From Leifsonia xyli (GTDB lineage Bacteria; Actinomycetota; Actinomycetes; Actinomycetales; Microbacteriaceae): a DNA stretch of 64,000 nt. Numbering within the stretch: the stretch's first letter is position 1; every line of letters starts with the position of its first letter. The stretch is from NCBI GenBank assembly GCA_003243275.1, contig QFQR01000003.1, positions 186,001 to 250,000 on the forward strand. Direction: 5' to 3'. The position numbers and the translations under genes are program-made. The notes under the pieces were generated by a model that did not search any database, had not been told where the DNA came from, and saw only the letters and a list, made by a program, of their open reading frames with translations. Shown piece after piece: positions 7,813 to 15,593 of this stretch.

Positions 7813-9347
7813 GGCGCGGTCGGGCGCGGACGTTCCGCGCGCTCGCGGCTGTCGCGGCCGCCGCCATGCTGCTCACGGGATGCGTCTCGTGGTTCATGCC
7901 GCAGCGGGCATCCACCACCTCCACCCCGACCGGCGAGGACGTGCCCGCCGAGCTCGCGCCGTTCTACCACCAGGTGCTGCGCTGGACCGGATGCGGCAAC
8001 GGCATGCAGTGCACGACGGCGACGGCACCGCTGGACTGGAAGGATCCCGGTGGCGACACGATCAAGCTCGCCCTCATCCGCCAGCCCGCGACGGGCGGCG
8101 ATGCGAAGGGCTCGCTGCTGGTCAACCCCGGTGGGCCGGGTGGCTCCGGGGTCGACTTCATCCGCAACTCGATCGACTTCGCGACGAGCGAGACCCTGCA
8201 ACGCGAATTCGACGTCGTCGGCTTCGACCCGCGCGGCGTCGGTCAGTCGACGCCGATCAGCTGCACCGCCGACCCGGCCGAACTCGACGACTACATCTAC
8301 GGGATCGTGCCGGGGGAGCTCGGATCGGATGAGCGGATCGCGCTGACCGAGCAGAAGAACGCCGCGTTCGGGCGCGGCTGCCAGGAGCACACCGGCGCGC
8401 TGCTCGCCAACGTCGACACCGAGAGCGCCGCCCGCGACCTGGACCTGCTGCGTGCGGCGCTCGGCGACCGCACGCTCGACTACCTCGGCTACTCCTACGG
8501 GACCTACCTCGGAGCCCGCTACGCGGAACTCTTCCCCTCGAAAGCCGGACGGCTCGTGCTCGACGGCGCGCTGGATCCGTCCGCGAGCGAGTTCGAGGTG
8601 AACCTCGCCCAGGCGCGCGGCTTCGAGAGCGCCCTCGGGGCCTACCTCACCGACTGCCTCAGCCGGAAGCAGTGCCCGTTCTCGGGCTCGGTCGAGGAGG
8701 CGCGCACCCGTATCGCGGGGTTGCTCCGCGGGCTCGACGAGCGACCGATCGCCGCCGCAGACGGACGGATGCTCGGGTCGAGCACGATGTTCAGCGCCAT
8801 CCTCCTGCCGCTCTACAACCAGGCCAGCTGGGGCAACCTCGACGCGCTCTTCGACGAGGCCTTCGCCGGCGGCACCGGCATCGCGTTCCAGCTCGCCGAC
8901 TTCTACAACAACCGCGCGAGCGACGGCAGCTACACCTCGAACGGCACGGAGGCGTTCATCTCGATCAACTGCCTCGACTATCCGAGCGACGGTGACCCCG
9001 CCACGATGCGCGCGGAGGCGGCGCAGCTCGCGGAGGCGGCACCCGTGTTCGGGCCGTGGATGGCGTACGGAGGCACCCTGTGCCCGCAGTGGCCGTTCCG
9101 CTCCTCGGTCGAGCGCGGCCCCATCACCGCGCCGGGGTCGCCCGACATCCTCGTCGTCGGCACCACGAACGACCCGGCCACGCCCTACGTCTGGGCGCAG
9201 GCGCTCGCCGCGCAGCTCGAGAAGGGGCATCTCGTCACACGGAAGGGCGAGGGGCACACGGCCTACGGGGAGAGCGAGTGCGTCACCCGGGTGGCGGATG
9301 CGTTCCTCGTCGACGGCACCGTTCCGGCATCCGACCCGATGTGCTGA
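7809..9347 (+). CDS. Lipoprotein alpha/beta-hydrolase of the tripeptidyl aminopeptidase type
   Basis: A 512-aa secreted lipoprotein: basic N-terminus, hydrophobic stretch and lipobox LTGC with the lipidated Cys at residue 25. The fold is alpha/beta hydrolase, with oxyanion motif NPGGPGGSG, nucleophile elbow GYSYG (Ser229), and a C-terminal TAP-like segment with DPATP and GHTAYG supplying the Asp and His. Such enzymes (SlpD/SlpE, mycobacterial CaeA) cleave short peptides or esters outside the membrane; the substrate here cannot be told. Its ATG overlaps the holB stop, so it may ride on the topA-tmk-holB transcript although the functions are unrelated. Confidence 0.88.
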   Translation: MRRGRARTFRALAAVAAAAMLLTGCVSWFMPQRASTTSTPTGEDVPAELAPFYHQVLRWTGCGNGMQCTTATAPLDWKDPGGDTIKLALIRQPATGGDAKGSLLVNPGGPGGSGVDFIRNSIDFATSETLQREFDVVGFDPRGVGQSTPISCTADPAELDDYIYGIVPGELGSDERIALTEQKNAAFGRGCQEHTGALLANVDTESAARDLDLLRAALGDRTLDYLGYSYGTYLGARYAELFPSKAGRLVLDGALDPSASEFEVNLAQARGFESALGAYLTDCLSRKQCPFSGSVEEARTRIAGLLRGLDERPIAAADGRMLGSSTMFSAILLPLYNQASWGNLDALFDEAFAGGTGIAFQLADFYNNRASDGSYTSNGTEAFISINCLDYPSDGDPATMRAEAAQLAEAAPVFGPWMAYGGTLCPQWPFRSSVERGPITAPGSPDILVVGTTNDPATPYVWAQALAAQLEKGHLVTRKGEGHTAYGESECVTRVADAFLVDGTVPASDPMC

Positions 9348-9400
9348 GGCCACTGCGGCATCGACTATGCTCGGAGGCTGTGCCGCTGCTCGCAGCGCAC

Positions 9401-9473
9401 GCCGCCTTAGCTCAGTCGGCAGAGCATCTCACTCGTAATGAGAAGGTCGTGGGTTCGATTCCCACAGGCGGCT
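9401..9473 (+). tRNA. tRNA-Thr (anticodon CGT)
   Basis: A full cloverleaf can be folded: acceptor GCCGCCT/AGGCGGC, D stem GCTC/GAGC, anticodon stem TCTCA/TGAGA with loop CTCGTAA giving anticodon CGT at 9434-9436 (reads ACG, Thr), and T stem GTGGG/CCCAC with TTCGATT loop. The discriminator base is T. The 3' CCA is not encoded (CCG follows). A -10-like TATGCT lies about 30 nt upstream. Confidence 0.97.
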
Positions 9474-9504
9474 CCGTTTTCCCGTTTCTGCGTGTCCCCT
9501 GGGA

Positions 9505-9624
9505 GGGGGGTTGGCCGTCTTCGCGCGCGGGCGTAGCCTGGCACGCGTAGCGCAGCCTGTGGGGGGACGCGCTATCCGGCTCCTGTGGGGGGAGGCGGAG
9601 CCATCTTGAATCGGGGGGTTCAAG
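9505..9624 (+). promoter_or_regulatory. Ladder of G6-loop hairpins in the leader of the CAP-like gene
   Basis: Three adjacent stem-loops each display a run of exactly six G in the loop: TAGCGC/GCGCTA (9548-9574), GGCTCC/GGAGCC (9578-9602) and CTTGAA/TTCAAG (9605-9624). The G6 runs start at 9561, 9587 and 9613, exactly 26 nt apart. A fourth G6 run is at 9505-9510. The last hairpin ends 1 nt before the GTG start at 9626, so it covers the ribosome-binding region. No known riboswitch consensus was recognised. A regulatory RNA role is inference. Confidence 0.45.
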
Positions 9625-9625
9625 A

Positions 9626-10510
9626 GTGCAGAAGCACACGATTCTCGTGGGGGCGGTCTTCGGTGCCGTGCTCGCGCTCGGTCTGCCGTTCGTCGGCGGA
9701 GGCGGTCCCGCGACGGGAACCTCGGCCTTCGCCCAGGAGAGCGGGGTGCTGCCCGAGGCAGCCACCTCGCCCCTCGTGACGACCGGACGGGTCGGGAACA
9801 CGGTCTCCGCGGTCGCCGCCGTGACGCTCCCTGCCGCGTCCGCGACGGCCGCGGAGTCGAACTCGGTGGCGGCCGTGTCCGCGAAGGCTGCGACCGCCGA
9901 CACCGAGCACCTCGCCCAGAAGCCGGTGCCGAAGCCGGTCGTGGTCGTCGAGACCCCCGCAGCCAAGCGCAGCGGCACCGCGGCGCGCACCGCAGCCCGG
10001 CAGGCAGCCGGCCAGAGCTGCCCCGGAAACGTGGGCGGCTCGACCGGGGGCGCGCCCGGCATCACCTCCGCGGGCGGGGTCGGCGGAACCACGACGAGCG
10101 ACCTCGAGTCGTTCGCGCGCACCTACAACTCCATCCGCGTCGCCAACTGCCTCGACCCGGTGCCGATGGCCAACTTCCGCTACGACCCGTGCATGGAGCA
10201 GCGACTGTTCTGGATCGCGGAAGACCCGAGCGAAGACCCGAACAGCGCGTGGGGCCACAACGGCACGCCGCGCTCCGACGGGACACCCGCGGTCGGCTGC
10301 GACGGCAACCTCGCCGGCGGCTCCGGCAACTCGGGGGCGACTGTGGCGAACAAGTGGTGGAACTCGCCCTCGCATCAGAAGGTGCTCTACCGCCCGACGT
10401 TCACCGGATCGATGAGCGGCGTCGTGATCTGCTTCGCGATGGTGCACGGCGGCCTGCCGAACGACGGTGCCGGCTTCGCCCGCGCGGCCGCCCGCTGGGG
10501 AGGGTGCTGA
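9626..10510 (+). CDS. Secreted CAP/SCP-like domain protein
   Basis: A 294-aa exported protein. Residues 1 to about 36 form a Sec-type signal peptide (MQKHTILVGAVFGAVLALGL, then a small-residue region ending AFA). An Ala/Thr/Val-rich linker follows to about residue 130, then Gly-rich sequence, then a CAP-like domain: FARTYNSIRVANCL, DPCMEQRLFWIAED and WWNSPSHQKVLYRPTF match the order of helices and the SPSH motif of this family. Four to six Cys may pair outside the cell. CAP proteins in Actinobacteria are extracellular and mostly of unknown function. It starts at a GTG one base after a G6-loop hairpin that may control translation. Confidence 0.75.
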   Translation: MQKHTILVGAVFGAVLALGLPFVGGGGPATGTSAFAQESGVLPEAATSPLVTTGRVGNTVSAVAAVTLPAASATAAESNSVAAVSAKAATADTEHLAQKPVPKPVVVVETPAAKRSGTAARTAARQAAGQSCPGNVGGSTGGAPGITSAGGVGGTTTSDLESFARTYNSIRVANCLDPVPMANFRYDPCMEQRLFWIAEDPSEDPNSAWGHNGTPRSDGTPAVGCDGNLAGGSGNSGATVANKWWNSPSHQKVLYRPTFTGSMSGVVICFAMVHGGLPNDGAGFARAAARWGGC

Positions 10511-10533
10511 GGCGCATCGGGGCACCAGGGTTC

Positions 10534-10539
10534 TACGCT
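10534..10539 (+). promoter_or_regulatory. -10 box for a leaderless oxidoreductase transcript
   Basis: TACGCT (pattern TANNNT) ends 6 nt before the ATG at 10546 and no Shine-Dalgarno is present between them, the usual arrangement of leaderless actinobacterial genes. Confidence 0.5.
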
Positions 10540-10545
10540 GAACCC

Positions 10546-11529
10546 ATGACCGAACGACTGCGCTGGGGCATCCTCGGAACGGGCGGCATCGCCCGCGCCT
10601 TCACCTCCGACCTGAACCTCACCGGCTTCACCGTCGCCGCCGTCGGCTCGCGCACGCAGGATGCCGCGGACGCCTTCGCGGCCGAGCACGGCATCCCGCG
10701 TGCCCACGGGAGCTACGAGGCGCTCGCGGCCGACCCCGAGGTCGACGTCATCTATGTGTCGACGCCGCATCCCTTCCACGCCGAGAACGCGCTGCTCGCG
10801 CTCGAGCACGGCAAGCATGTGCTCGTCGAGAAGCCGTTCACCCTCAACGAGGCCGAGGCGCGGAGCGTCGTCGACGCGGCGAGCGCGAAGGGTCTCGTGG
10901 TGCTCGAGGCGATGTGGACGCGCTGGCTGCCGCACATGGTGCGGGTGCGCGAGCTGATCGCATCCGGTGCCCTGGGCGAGGTGCGCGCGGTGATCGCCGA
11001 CCACGACCAGAAGCTGCCGCTCGACCCGGAGCACCGCATTCAGAACCCCGCGCTCGGCGGCGGCGCCCTGCTCGACCTCGGCATCTACCCGGTGTCGTTC
11101 GCCTGGGACGTCTTCGGCGCGCCCTCGAGCGTGCACGCCATCTCCTCGCCGACTCTCACGGGCGTCGACCGGCAGACCGCGATCATCCTCGGCTACCCGG
11201 ACGGTGAGCAGGCTGTCATCCACACCCAGCTCGACGCGCGCGGCCCCTCGACGGCGGTCGTCGTCGGCACCGAGGCAAGCATCGAGATCGACCCGGTCTG
11301 GTACACGCCCACCTCGTTCTCGCTGCTGGATCCGGCGGATGTCGTCCTCGAGCGCTTCGCGCAGGAGGTTCCCGGGCGCGGGATGCAGTTCCAAGCGGCG
11401 GAGCTCGAGCGGCTCGTCGCGGACGGGGTGACGGCGGGCGAGATCCTGCCGCCCGAGGAGACCGTCGCGATCGTGCGCACCCTCGACGAGGTGCGTCGCC
11501 AGATCGGTCTCCGCTACCCGGGCGAGTGA
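10546..11529 (+). CDS. Gfo/Idh/MocA-family oxidoreductase
   Basis: A 327-aa NAD(P)-dependent dehydrogenase. The N-terminal Rossmann fold shows the dinucleotide motif GILGTGGIA at residues 8-16, and the conserved VEKPF motif places the catalytic-type lysine at Lys96. The C-terminal half forms the substrate-binding sheet (GGGALLDLGIYPV). The family oxidises or reduces sugars, inositols and related cyclic compounds; the substrate is not evident from sequence or neighbours. It stands alone between the CAP-like gene and the carboxypeptidase homologue, each with its own probable promoter. Confidence 0.88.
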   Translation: MTERLRWGILGTGGIARAFTSDLNLTGFTVAAVGSRTQDAADAFAAEHGIPRAHGSYEALAADPEVDVIYVSTPHPFHAENALLALEHGKHVLVEKPFTLNEAEARSVVDAASAKGLVVLEAMWTRWLPHMVRVRELIASGALGEVRAVIADHDQKLPLDPEHRIQNPALGGGALLDLGIYPVSFAWDVFGAPSSVHAISSPTLTGVDRQTAIILGYPDGEQAVIHTQLDARGPSTAVVVGTEASIEIDPVWYTPTSFSLLDPADVVLERFAQEVPGRGMQFQAAELERLVADGVTAGEILPPEETVAIVRTLDEVRRQIGLRYPGE

Positions 11530-11569
11530 GCCGGCAGCATCCGGCGGCGGGCATCCGGGCGTCGCTGGC

Positions 11570-11575
11570 TATCAT
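11570..11575 (+). promoter_or_regulatory. -10 box for a leaderless carboxypeptidase-like transcript
   Basis: TATCAT ends 6 nt before the GTG at 11582. There is no Shine-Dalgarno, which fits leaderless transcription and supports the chosen start. Confidence 0.5.
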
Positions 11576-11581
11576 GTTCCG

Positions 11582-13351
11582 GTGACCGACGAGCAACCGA
11601 CCTCGCGCCGCGCTGCTCGCGAAGCGCGCGAGGCCGCCCTTCGGGCGTCCGCGGAGCCGCAGCCTGCCGCGCCGCAGCCCGGGGATCCGCAGCCCGTGCC
11701 GACGGAGCTGCTGCCGACCCAATTGCAGAGCATCCAGCCGATCCCGGATGCCGCGCCGCCGGCCCCGGTGCCGCCCGCCCCGGTGCCGCCCGCGCCTGCG
11801 GAGTCGCAGCGCGCGTGGGGCGACATCGGCGCGACGGAGCTGCTCAGCACGGATGCGGCTGGCACCGCGGCGGACGCCGCACCGGGCGACGAGGCCGCCG
11901 GCAGCCCGCCCGCGACCCGCCCGGGTGGCGGCATCCTCGCGCTGCTGCGCAAGCATCCGCTCGCCTGGCTCATCTCGGCCGGCGCCGTGGTGTTCGTGCT
12001 GCTCGGCACCGGCTCGGTGTTCGCGGGCGTCGCCTGGGCGTCCCGCGGGGAGCCCGCGCCGGTGGACACGCCGAGCGCCTCGGCCGCCCCCGCGCGTCCC
12101 GTCTCCGACCAGCCCGCCACCGCGATCCGACTGCGCACCTGCTCGGTCGCCTCCCTCGCGGCCGACCCCGTGCTCATGACGCTCGAGGGCTCGGTCATCC
12201 GCTCCGACACGGGCGAGGTGCTGTTCGACCGCAACGCCGCGACGCCGGCCCGCACCGCATCCGTGCTCGCCGTCTTCACCGCGGCCGCCGCGGTCTCCCG
12301 GCTGAGCGCCGGCTACCAGATCACGACGAGCGTCTACGACGGGGCGAACCCCGGCACGATCGTGCTCGTGGGGCGAGGCGACGCGACCCTGTCGGCGCTC
12401 CCCGCCGGCCAGGAGAGCGTCTACGCGGGCGCGCCCAAACTGCAGACCCTCGCCGAGCAGACGATCGCGGCCTATCAGAAGGCGCATCCGGATGTGCCGA
12501 TCACCCAGGTCGTGCTCGATGCGAGCTACTGGAGCGAGGCCGACAAGTGGGACTCGAGTTGGCCGCGCAGCCTGCAGACCGGCGGAACCCTCTCCGAGGT
12601 GACCGCCTTGCAGGTCGACGGCGACCGCGCCGACCCGCGCGCCGCGGTCAGCGCGCGCTCCACCGACCCGGTGAGCCGCGCCGGTGCCGCCTTCGTCGAC
12701 GCCCTGCGCGCCGCCGACACCACGGGCGACGTGGTCGACAACACCGCCGCCCTCATCCGCGGCACAGCCGTGGGCCAGAGCCTGCTCGGCGAGGTGAAGT
12801 CGCAGCCGGTCGGCACGCTCGTCACGCAGATGCTGCTGAGCGGTGACAACACGCTCGCCGAGATGCTCGCGCGTATCGTGTCGAAGGAGTCAGGGATGAA
12901 CGGCTCGGCTGCGTCGCTGCAGCAGGCGATCCCGTCGGCGCTCGACGCGTTCGGTGTGCCCGCGACCGGCCTCACCATCCGGGACGGCTCCGGACTCTCG
13001 CCGCAGAACGCCGTGCCCGTGAGCTCGATGACCTCCCTCATGGCCCAGGTGCGCGGCGGCGCGAACGGTCTCGACGTCGTCCGCGGCGGTCTCTCGGTGG
13101 CGGGGAAGACCGGCATCCTGGCCGACCGCTTCACGGGCGACAACGCGGCGGTCCGCGGCAAGCTGACCGGCACGAGCGGCTCGATCGACACGGCCTACGC
13201 CCTCACCGGGTACGTCGACGCCGCCGACGGCACACCCCTCGCGTTCAGCTTCGTCGCGATCGGCGACGGCATCCAGAGCAAGGCCCGAGCCGCTCTCGAA
13301 ACGCTCGCGACGGCCGCCTACAGCTGCGGCGACAACCTCTCCAACAACTGA
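11582..13351 (+). CDS. PBP4-type D-Ala-D-Ala carboxypeptidase homologue (S13), active site degenerate
   Basis: A 589-aa membrane-anchored protein with a Pro/Ala-rich cytoplasmic N-terminus (to about residue 120), one transmembrane helix near 125-150, then an S13 (DacB/PBP4) domain. The domain is recognisable from its motif surroundings, but the motifs are altered. The SxxK tetrad reads SVLA (Ser227, with Ala230 in place of Lys). The SxN motif reads GDN within SGDNTLAE (421-423). The KTG region reads KLTG (527-530) before the family's L(T/S)GYV strand. A separate KTG at 509-511 sits where the family normally has a Gly-Thr-Leu turn. Active PBP4 enzymes trim peptidoglycan stem peptides; this one is more likely a non-catalytic peptidoglycan or protein-binding relative. 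Confidence 0.8.
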   Translation: MTDEQPTSRRAAREAREAALRASAEPQPAAPQPGDPQPVPTELLPTQLQSIQPIPDAAPPAPVPPAPVPPAPAESQRAWGDIGATELLSTDAAGTAADAAPGDEAAGSPPATRPGGGILALLRKHPLAWLISAGAVVFVLLGTGSVFAGVAWASRGEPAPVDTPSASAAPARPVSDQPATAIRLRTCSVASLAADPVLMTLEGSVIRSDTGEVLFDRNAATPARTASVLAVFTAAAAVSRLSAGYQITTSVYDGANPGTIVLVGRGDATLSALPAGQESVYAGAPKLQTLAEQTIAAYQKAHPDVPITQVVLDASYWSEADKWDSSWPRSLQTGGTLSEVTALQVDGDRADPRAAVSARSTDPVSRAGAAFVDALRAADTTGDVVDNTAALIRGTAVGQSLLGEVKSQPVGTLVTQMLLSGDNTLAEMLARIVSKESGMNGSAASLQQAIPSALDAFGVPATGLTIRDGSGLSPQNAVPVSSMTSLMAQVRGGANGLDVVRGGLSVAGKTGILADRFTGDNAAVRGKLTGTSGSIDTAYALTGYVDAADGTPLAFSFVAIGDGIQSKARAALETLATAAYSCGDNLSNN

Positions 13352-13363
13352 CCGGAGGCCCCC

Positions 13364-13948
13364 ATGGCGCGCGCACTGCTCATCATCGACGTGCAGAACG
13401 ATTTCACCGAGGGCGGGGCGCTCGGTGTCGACGGGGGAGCTGCGGTCGCGGCGGGCATCACCTCCTACCTCGAGGCGCACCCGGATCGCTACGACGTCGT
13501 GATCGCCTCCCGCGACTGGCATCACGGCGACGGCGACAACGGTGGCCACTTCGCCACGGAGGCCGCCCCGGACTTCGTCACGAGCTGGCCGCGGCACTGC
13601 GTGGCCGAGACGCCGGGGGCCGCGTACCACCCGGCGCTCGACGTCTCGCTCGTCGACGTGCACGTGCGCAAGGGGCAGGGGGTGCCCGCCTACTCGATCT
13701 TCGAGGGAACCACCGACGACGGAACCCCGTTCCCGGCGGAGTTGGATCGTCTCGGGGTGACCGAGGTCGACGTCGTGGGGATCGCGACCGACCACTGCGT
13801 GCGCGCATCCGCCCTCGACGCGCTCGCGGTGGGTCGCGAGGTGACGGTGCTCAGCGACCTCGTGGCCGCCGTGAACCCCTCGACGGGAGCTGCGGCTCTC
13901 GTCGAGCTCGAGGCCGCCGGCGCCACCGCGCACCCCTCCTCTCGCTGA
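13364..13948 (+). CDS. pncA: Nicotinamidase (isochorismatase fold)
   Basis: Hydrolyses nicotinamide to nicotinate for NAD salvage. At 194 aa it shows the cysteine-hydrolase triad: Asp9 in LIIDVQNDF, Lys103 in VRKGQG, and Cys145 in TDHCVRAS. The metal-binding DxH-type segment is RDWHHG. Shine-Dalgarno GGAGG precedes the ATG by 6 nt. The final codon and stop lie inside the left arm of a perfect 32-bp palindrome, so the extreme C-terminus may have been set by that repeat. The gap from the carboxypeptidase homologue is only 12 nt, so co-transcription is likely. Confidence 0.93.
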   Translation: MARALLIIDVQNDFTEGGALGVDGGAAVAAGITSYLEAHPDRYDVVIASRDWHHGDGDNGGHFATEAAPDFVTSWPRHCVAETPGAAYHPALDVSLVDVHVRKGQGVPAYSIFEGTTDDGTPFPAELDRLGVTEVDVVGIATDHCVRASALDALAVGREVTVLSDLVAAVNPSTGAAALVELEAAGATAHPSSR

Positions 13949-14007
13949 GTGGTCGGTTTCTGGCCTCATTCCGGGGGAATGAGGCCAGAAACCGACCACT
14001 CAGCGAG
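13941..14007. repeat. Perfect 32-bp palindrome with 3-nt loop
   Basis: Arms 13941-13972 and 13976-14007 are exact reverse complements over 32 bp, separated by GGG. The left arm starts CTCGCTGAGTGGTCGG and includes the pncA stop codon. As RNA it would be an exceptionally stable hairpin able to stop transcription, but it is far longer than ordinary terminators and looks like a mobile or REP-like palindromic unit. No second copy was seen in the window. Confidence 0.9.
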
Positions 14008-14040
14008 CCGGGGGTGCGGCGGGTGCGGGATGATGGTCGC

Positions 14041-15501
14041 ATGATCTCTGAGAGCGAGCTGCTGGCAAAGGTGCCGACCAGGCTGTACATCGGCGGGAAA
14101 TGGGTGGACGGCGCGACGGGCCGCACGATCGAGGTGCACGATCCCGCCACCGGAGCGACGATCGCGACGATCGCCGACGCCACCCCGGAGGACGGCATCC
14201 GCGCCCTCGACGCGGCAGCGGATGCGGCGGCCGCCTGGGCGGCGACGCCCGCCCGCACCCGTGGGGAGCTGCTGCGTGCCGCGTGGGAGCTCATGATGGA
14301 GCGGGCCGACGAGTTCGCGCTGCTCATGACGATCGAGATGGGCAAGCCGCTCGCCGAGGCGCGCGGCGAGGTGAGCTACGGGGGCGAGTTCCTGCGCTGG
14401 TTCTCCGAGGAGGCGCCGCGCATCCAGGGACGCTACGGCCCGAACCCCGAGGGCACCGGCCGCATGATCGTCACCCAGCGACCGGTCGGCCCCTGCTTCT
14501 TCATCACCCCGTGGAACTTCCCGCTCGCGATGGCGACCCGCAAGATCGCGCCCGCGCTCGCCGCCGGCTGCACGGTCGTCATCAAGCCGGCGACCCTCAC
14601 CCCGCTCACCACCCTGTACTTCGCGAAGCTGCTCGAGGAGGTGGGGGTGCCCGCTGGCGTCGTCAACGTCATCACGACCTCGACCTCGAACGCCGTGTGC
14701 GAGCCCATCATCCGCGACCCGCGACTGCGCAAGCTCTCCTTCACCGGCTCGACCGGCGTCGGCCGCACCCTGCTCGAGCAGGCGGCGCAGGGGGTGCTGC
14801 GCACCTCGATGGAGCTCGGCGGCAACGCGCCGTTCCTCGTCTTCGAGGATGCCGACCTCGACCGCGCGGTCGACGCGGCGATGCTCGCCAAGTTCCGCAA
14901 CATCGGCGAGGCCTGCACCGCAGCCAACCGCTTCCTCGTGCACGCGGATGTCGCGGAGGAGTTCACGCGCCGCGTCACCGAACGGGTCGCCGCCATGAAG
15001 ATCGGCCGCGGCACCGAGGACGGTGTCGCGATCGGCCCGCTCATCGACGGCAAGGCGGTCGCGAAGGCGGCCGAACTGGTCGCGGATGCGGTGTCGCGGG
15101 GTGCCACGGTCACGACCGGTGGCGAGGCGCTCGAGGGGCCGGGCACCTTCTATCGGCCGACGGTCGTGGCGGGGGTCGCCGCGGGGTCCGAGATCCTGCG
15201 CGAGGAGATCTTCGGGCCGGTGCTCGCGATCTCCACCTTCACCGACGAAGCGGATGCGGTGCGCCGCGCCAACGACACCGAGTACGGCCTCGTCTCCTAC
15301 GTGTTCACGAAGGACCTGGCTCGCGGGCAGCGGATGATCGACCAGCTCGAGACCGGAATGATGGGACTCAACGTCGGCGTCGTGTCGAACGCCGCGGCCC
15401 CCTTCGGCGGCGTCAAGCAGTCGGGACTCGGCCGCGAGGGCGGCGCAGAGGGCATCCACGAGTACCTCGACACGAAGTACACGCTCACCCCGATGAGCTG
15501 A
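14041..15501 (+). CDS. gabD: Succinate-semialdehyde dehydrogenase (aldehyde dehydrogenase superfamily)
   Basis: Oxidises succinate semialdehyde to succinate with NAD(P)+, feeding GABA or related carbon into the TCA cycle. The 486-aa protein has the ALDH core: cofactor-contacting TPWNFPLAM, general base Glu258 in MELGGNAPF, catalytic Cys292 in GEACTAANR, and the C-terminal EEIFGPVLAI and GGVKQSGLGREGG blocks characteristic of SSADH-like enzymes. Another semialdehyde could be the true substrate. I chose ATG 14041, preceded at 6 nt by a -10-like GATGAT, rather than the in-frame ATG at 14014 whose extra residues look unlike the family. Confidence 0.88.
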   Translation: MISESELLAKVPTRLYIGGKWVDGATGRTIEVHDPATGATIATIADATPEDGIRALDAAADAAAAWAATPARTRGELLRAAWELMMERADEFALLMTIEMGKPLAEARGEVSYGGEFLRWFSEEAPRIQGRYGPNPEGTGRMIVTQRPVGPCFFITPWNFPLAMATRKIAPALAAGCTVVIKPATLTPLTTLYFAKLLEEVGVPAGVVNVITTSTSNAVCEPIIRDPRLRKLSFTGSTGVGRTLLEQAAQGVLRTSMELGGNAPFLVFEDADLDRAVDAAMLAKFRNIGEACTAANRFLVHADVAEEFTRRVTERVAAMKIGRGTEDGVAIGPLIDGKAVAKAAELVADAVSRGATVTTGGEALEGPGTFYRPTVVAGVAAGSEILREEIFGPVLAISTFTDEADAVRRANDTEYGLVSYVFTKDLARGQRMIDQLETGMMGLNVGVVSNAAAPFGGVKQSGLGREGGAEGIHEYLDTKYTLTPMS

Positions 15502-15515
15502 CCCTCCTCGGAGGT

Positions 15516-15589
15516 GCTCGTAGCTCCAGCTCGCACCTCGGCGACCCGAAAGCTTCTGGGGCGCCGACGCCGTAGCTGGAGCTACGAGC
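15516..15589. terminator. Bidirectional terminator between gabD and the ABC exporter gene
   Basis: A perfect 16-bp stem (GCTCGTAGCTCCAGCT at 15516-15531 with 15574-15589) with an inner TCGGCG/CGCCGA pairing sits between two convergent genes, so it can fold in both transcripts. Confidence 0.65.
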
Positions 15590-15593
15590 GAAC

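Noticed and set aside
9541..9625. ydaO/c-di-AMP riboswitch before the CAP-like gene
   Set aside because: The conserved ydaO core elements are not present. Only three simple hairpins with G6 loops can be drawn.
9401..9625. Integration site of a genomic island at tRNA-Thr
   Set aside because: No integrase gene, no duplicated tRNA 3' end and no change of gene style follow the tRNA.
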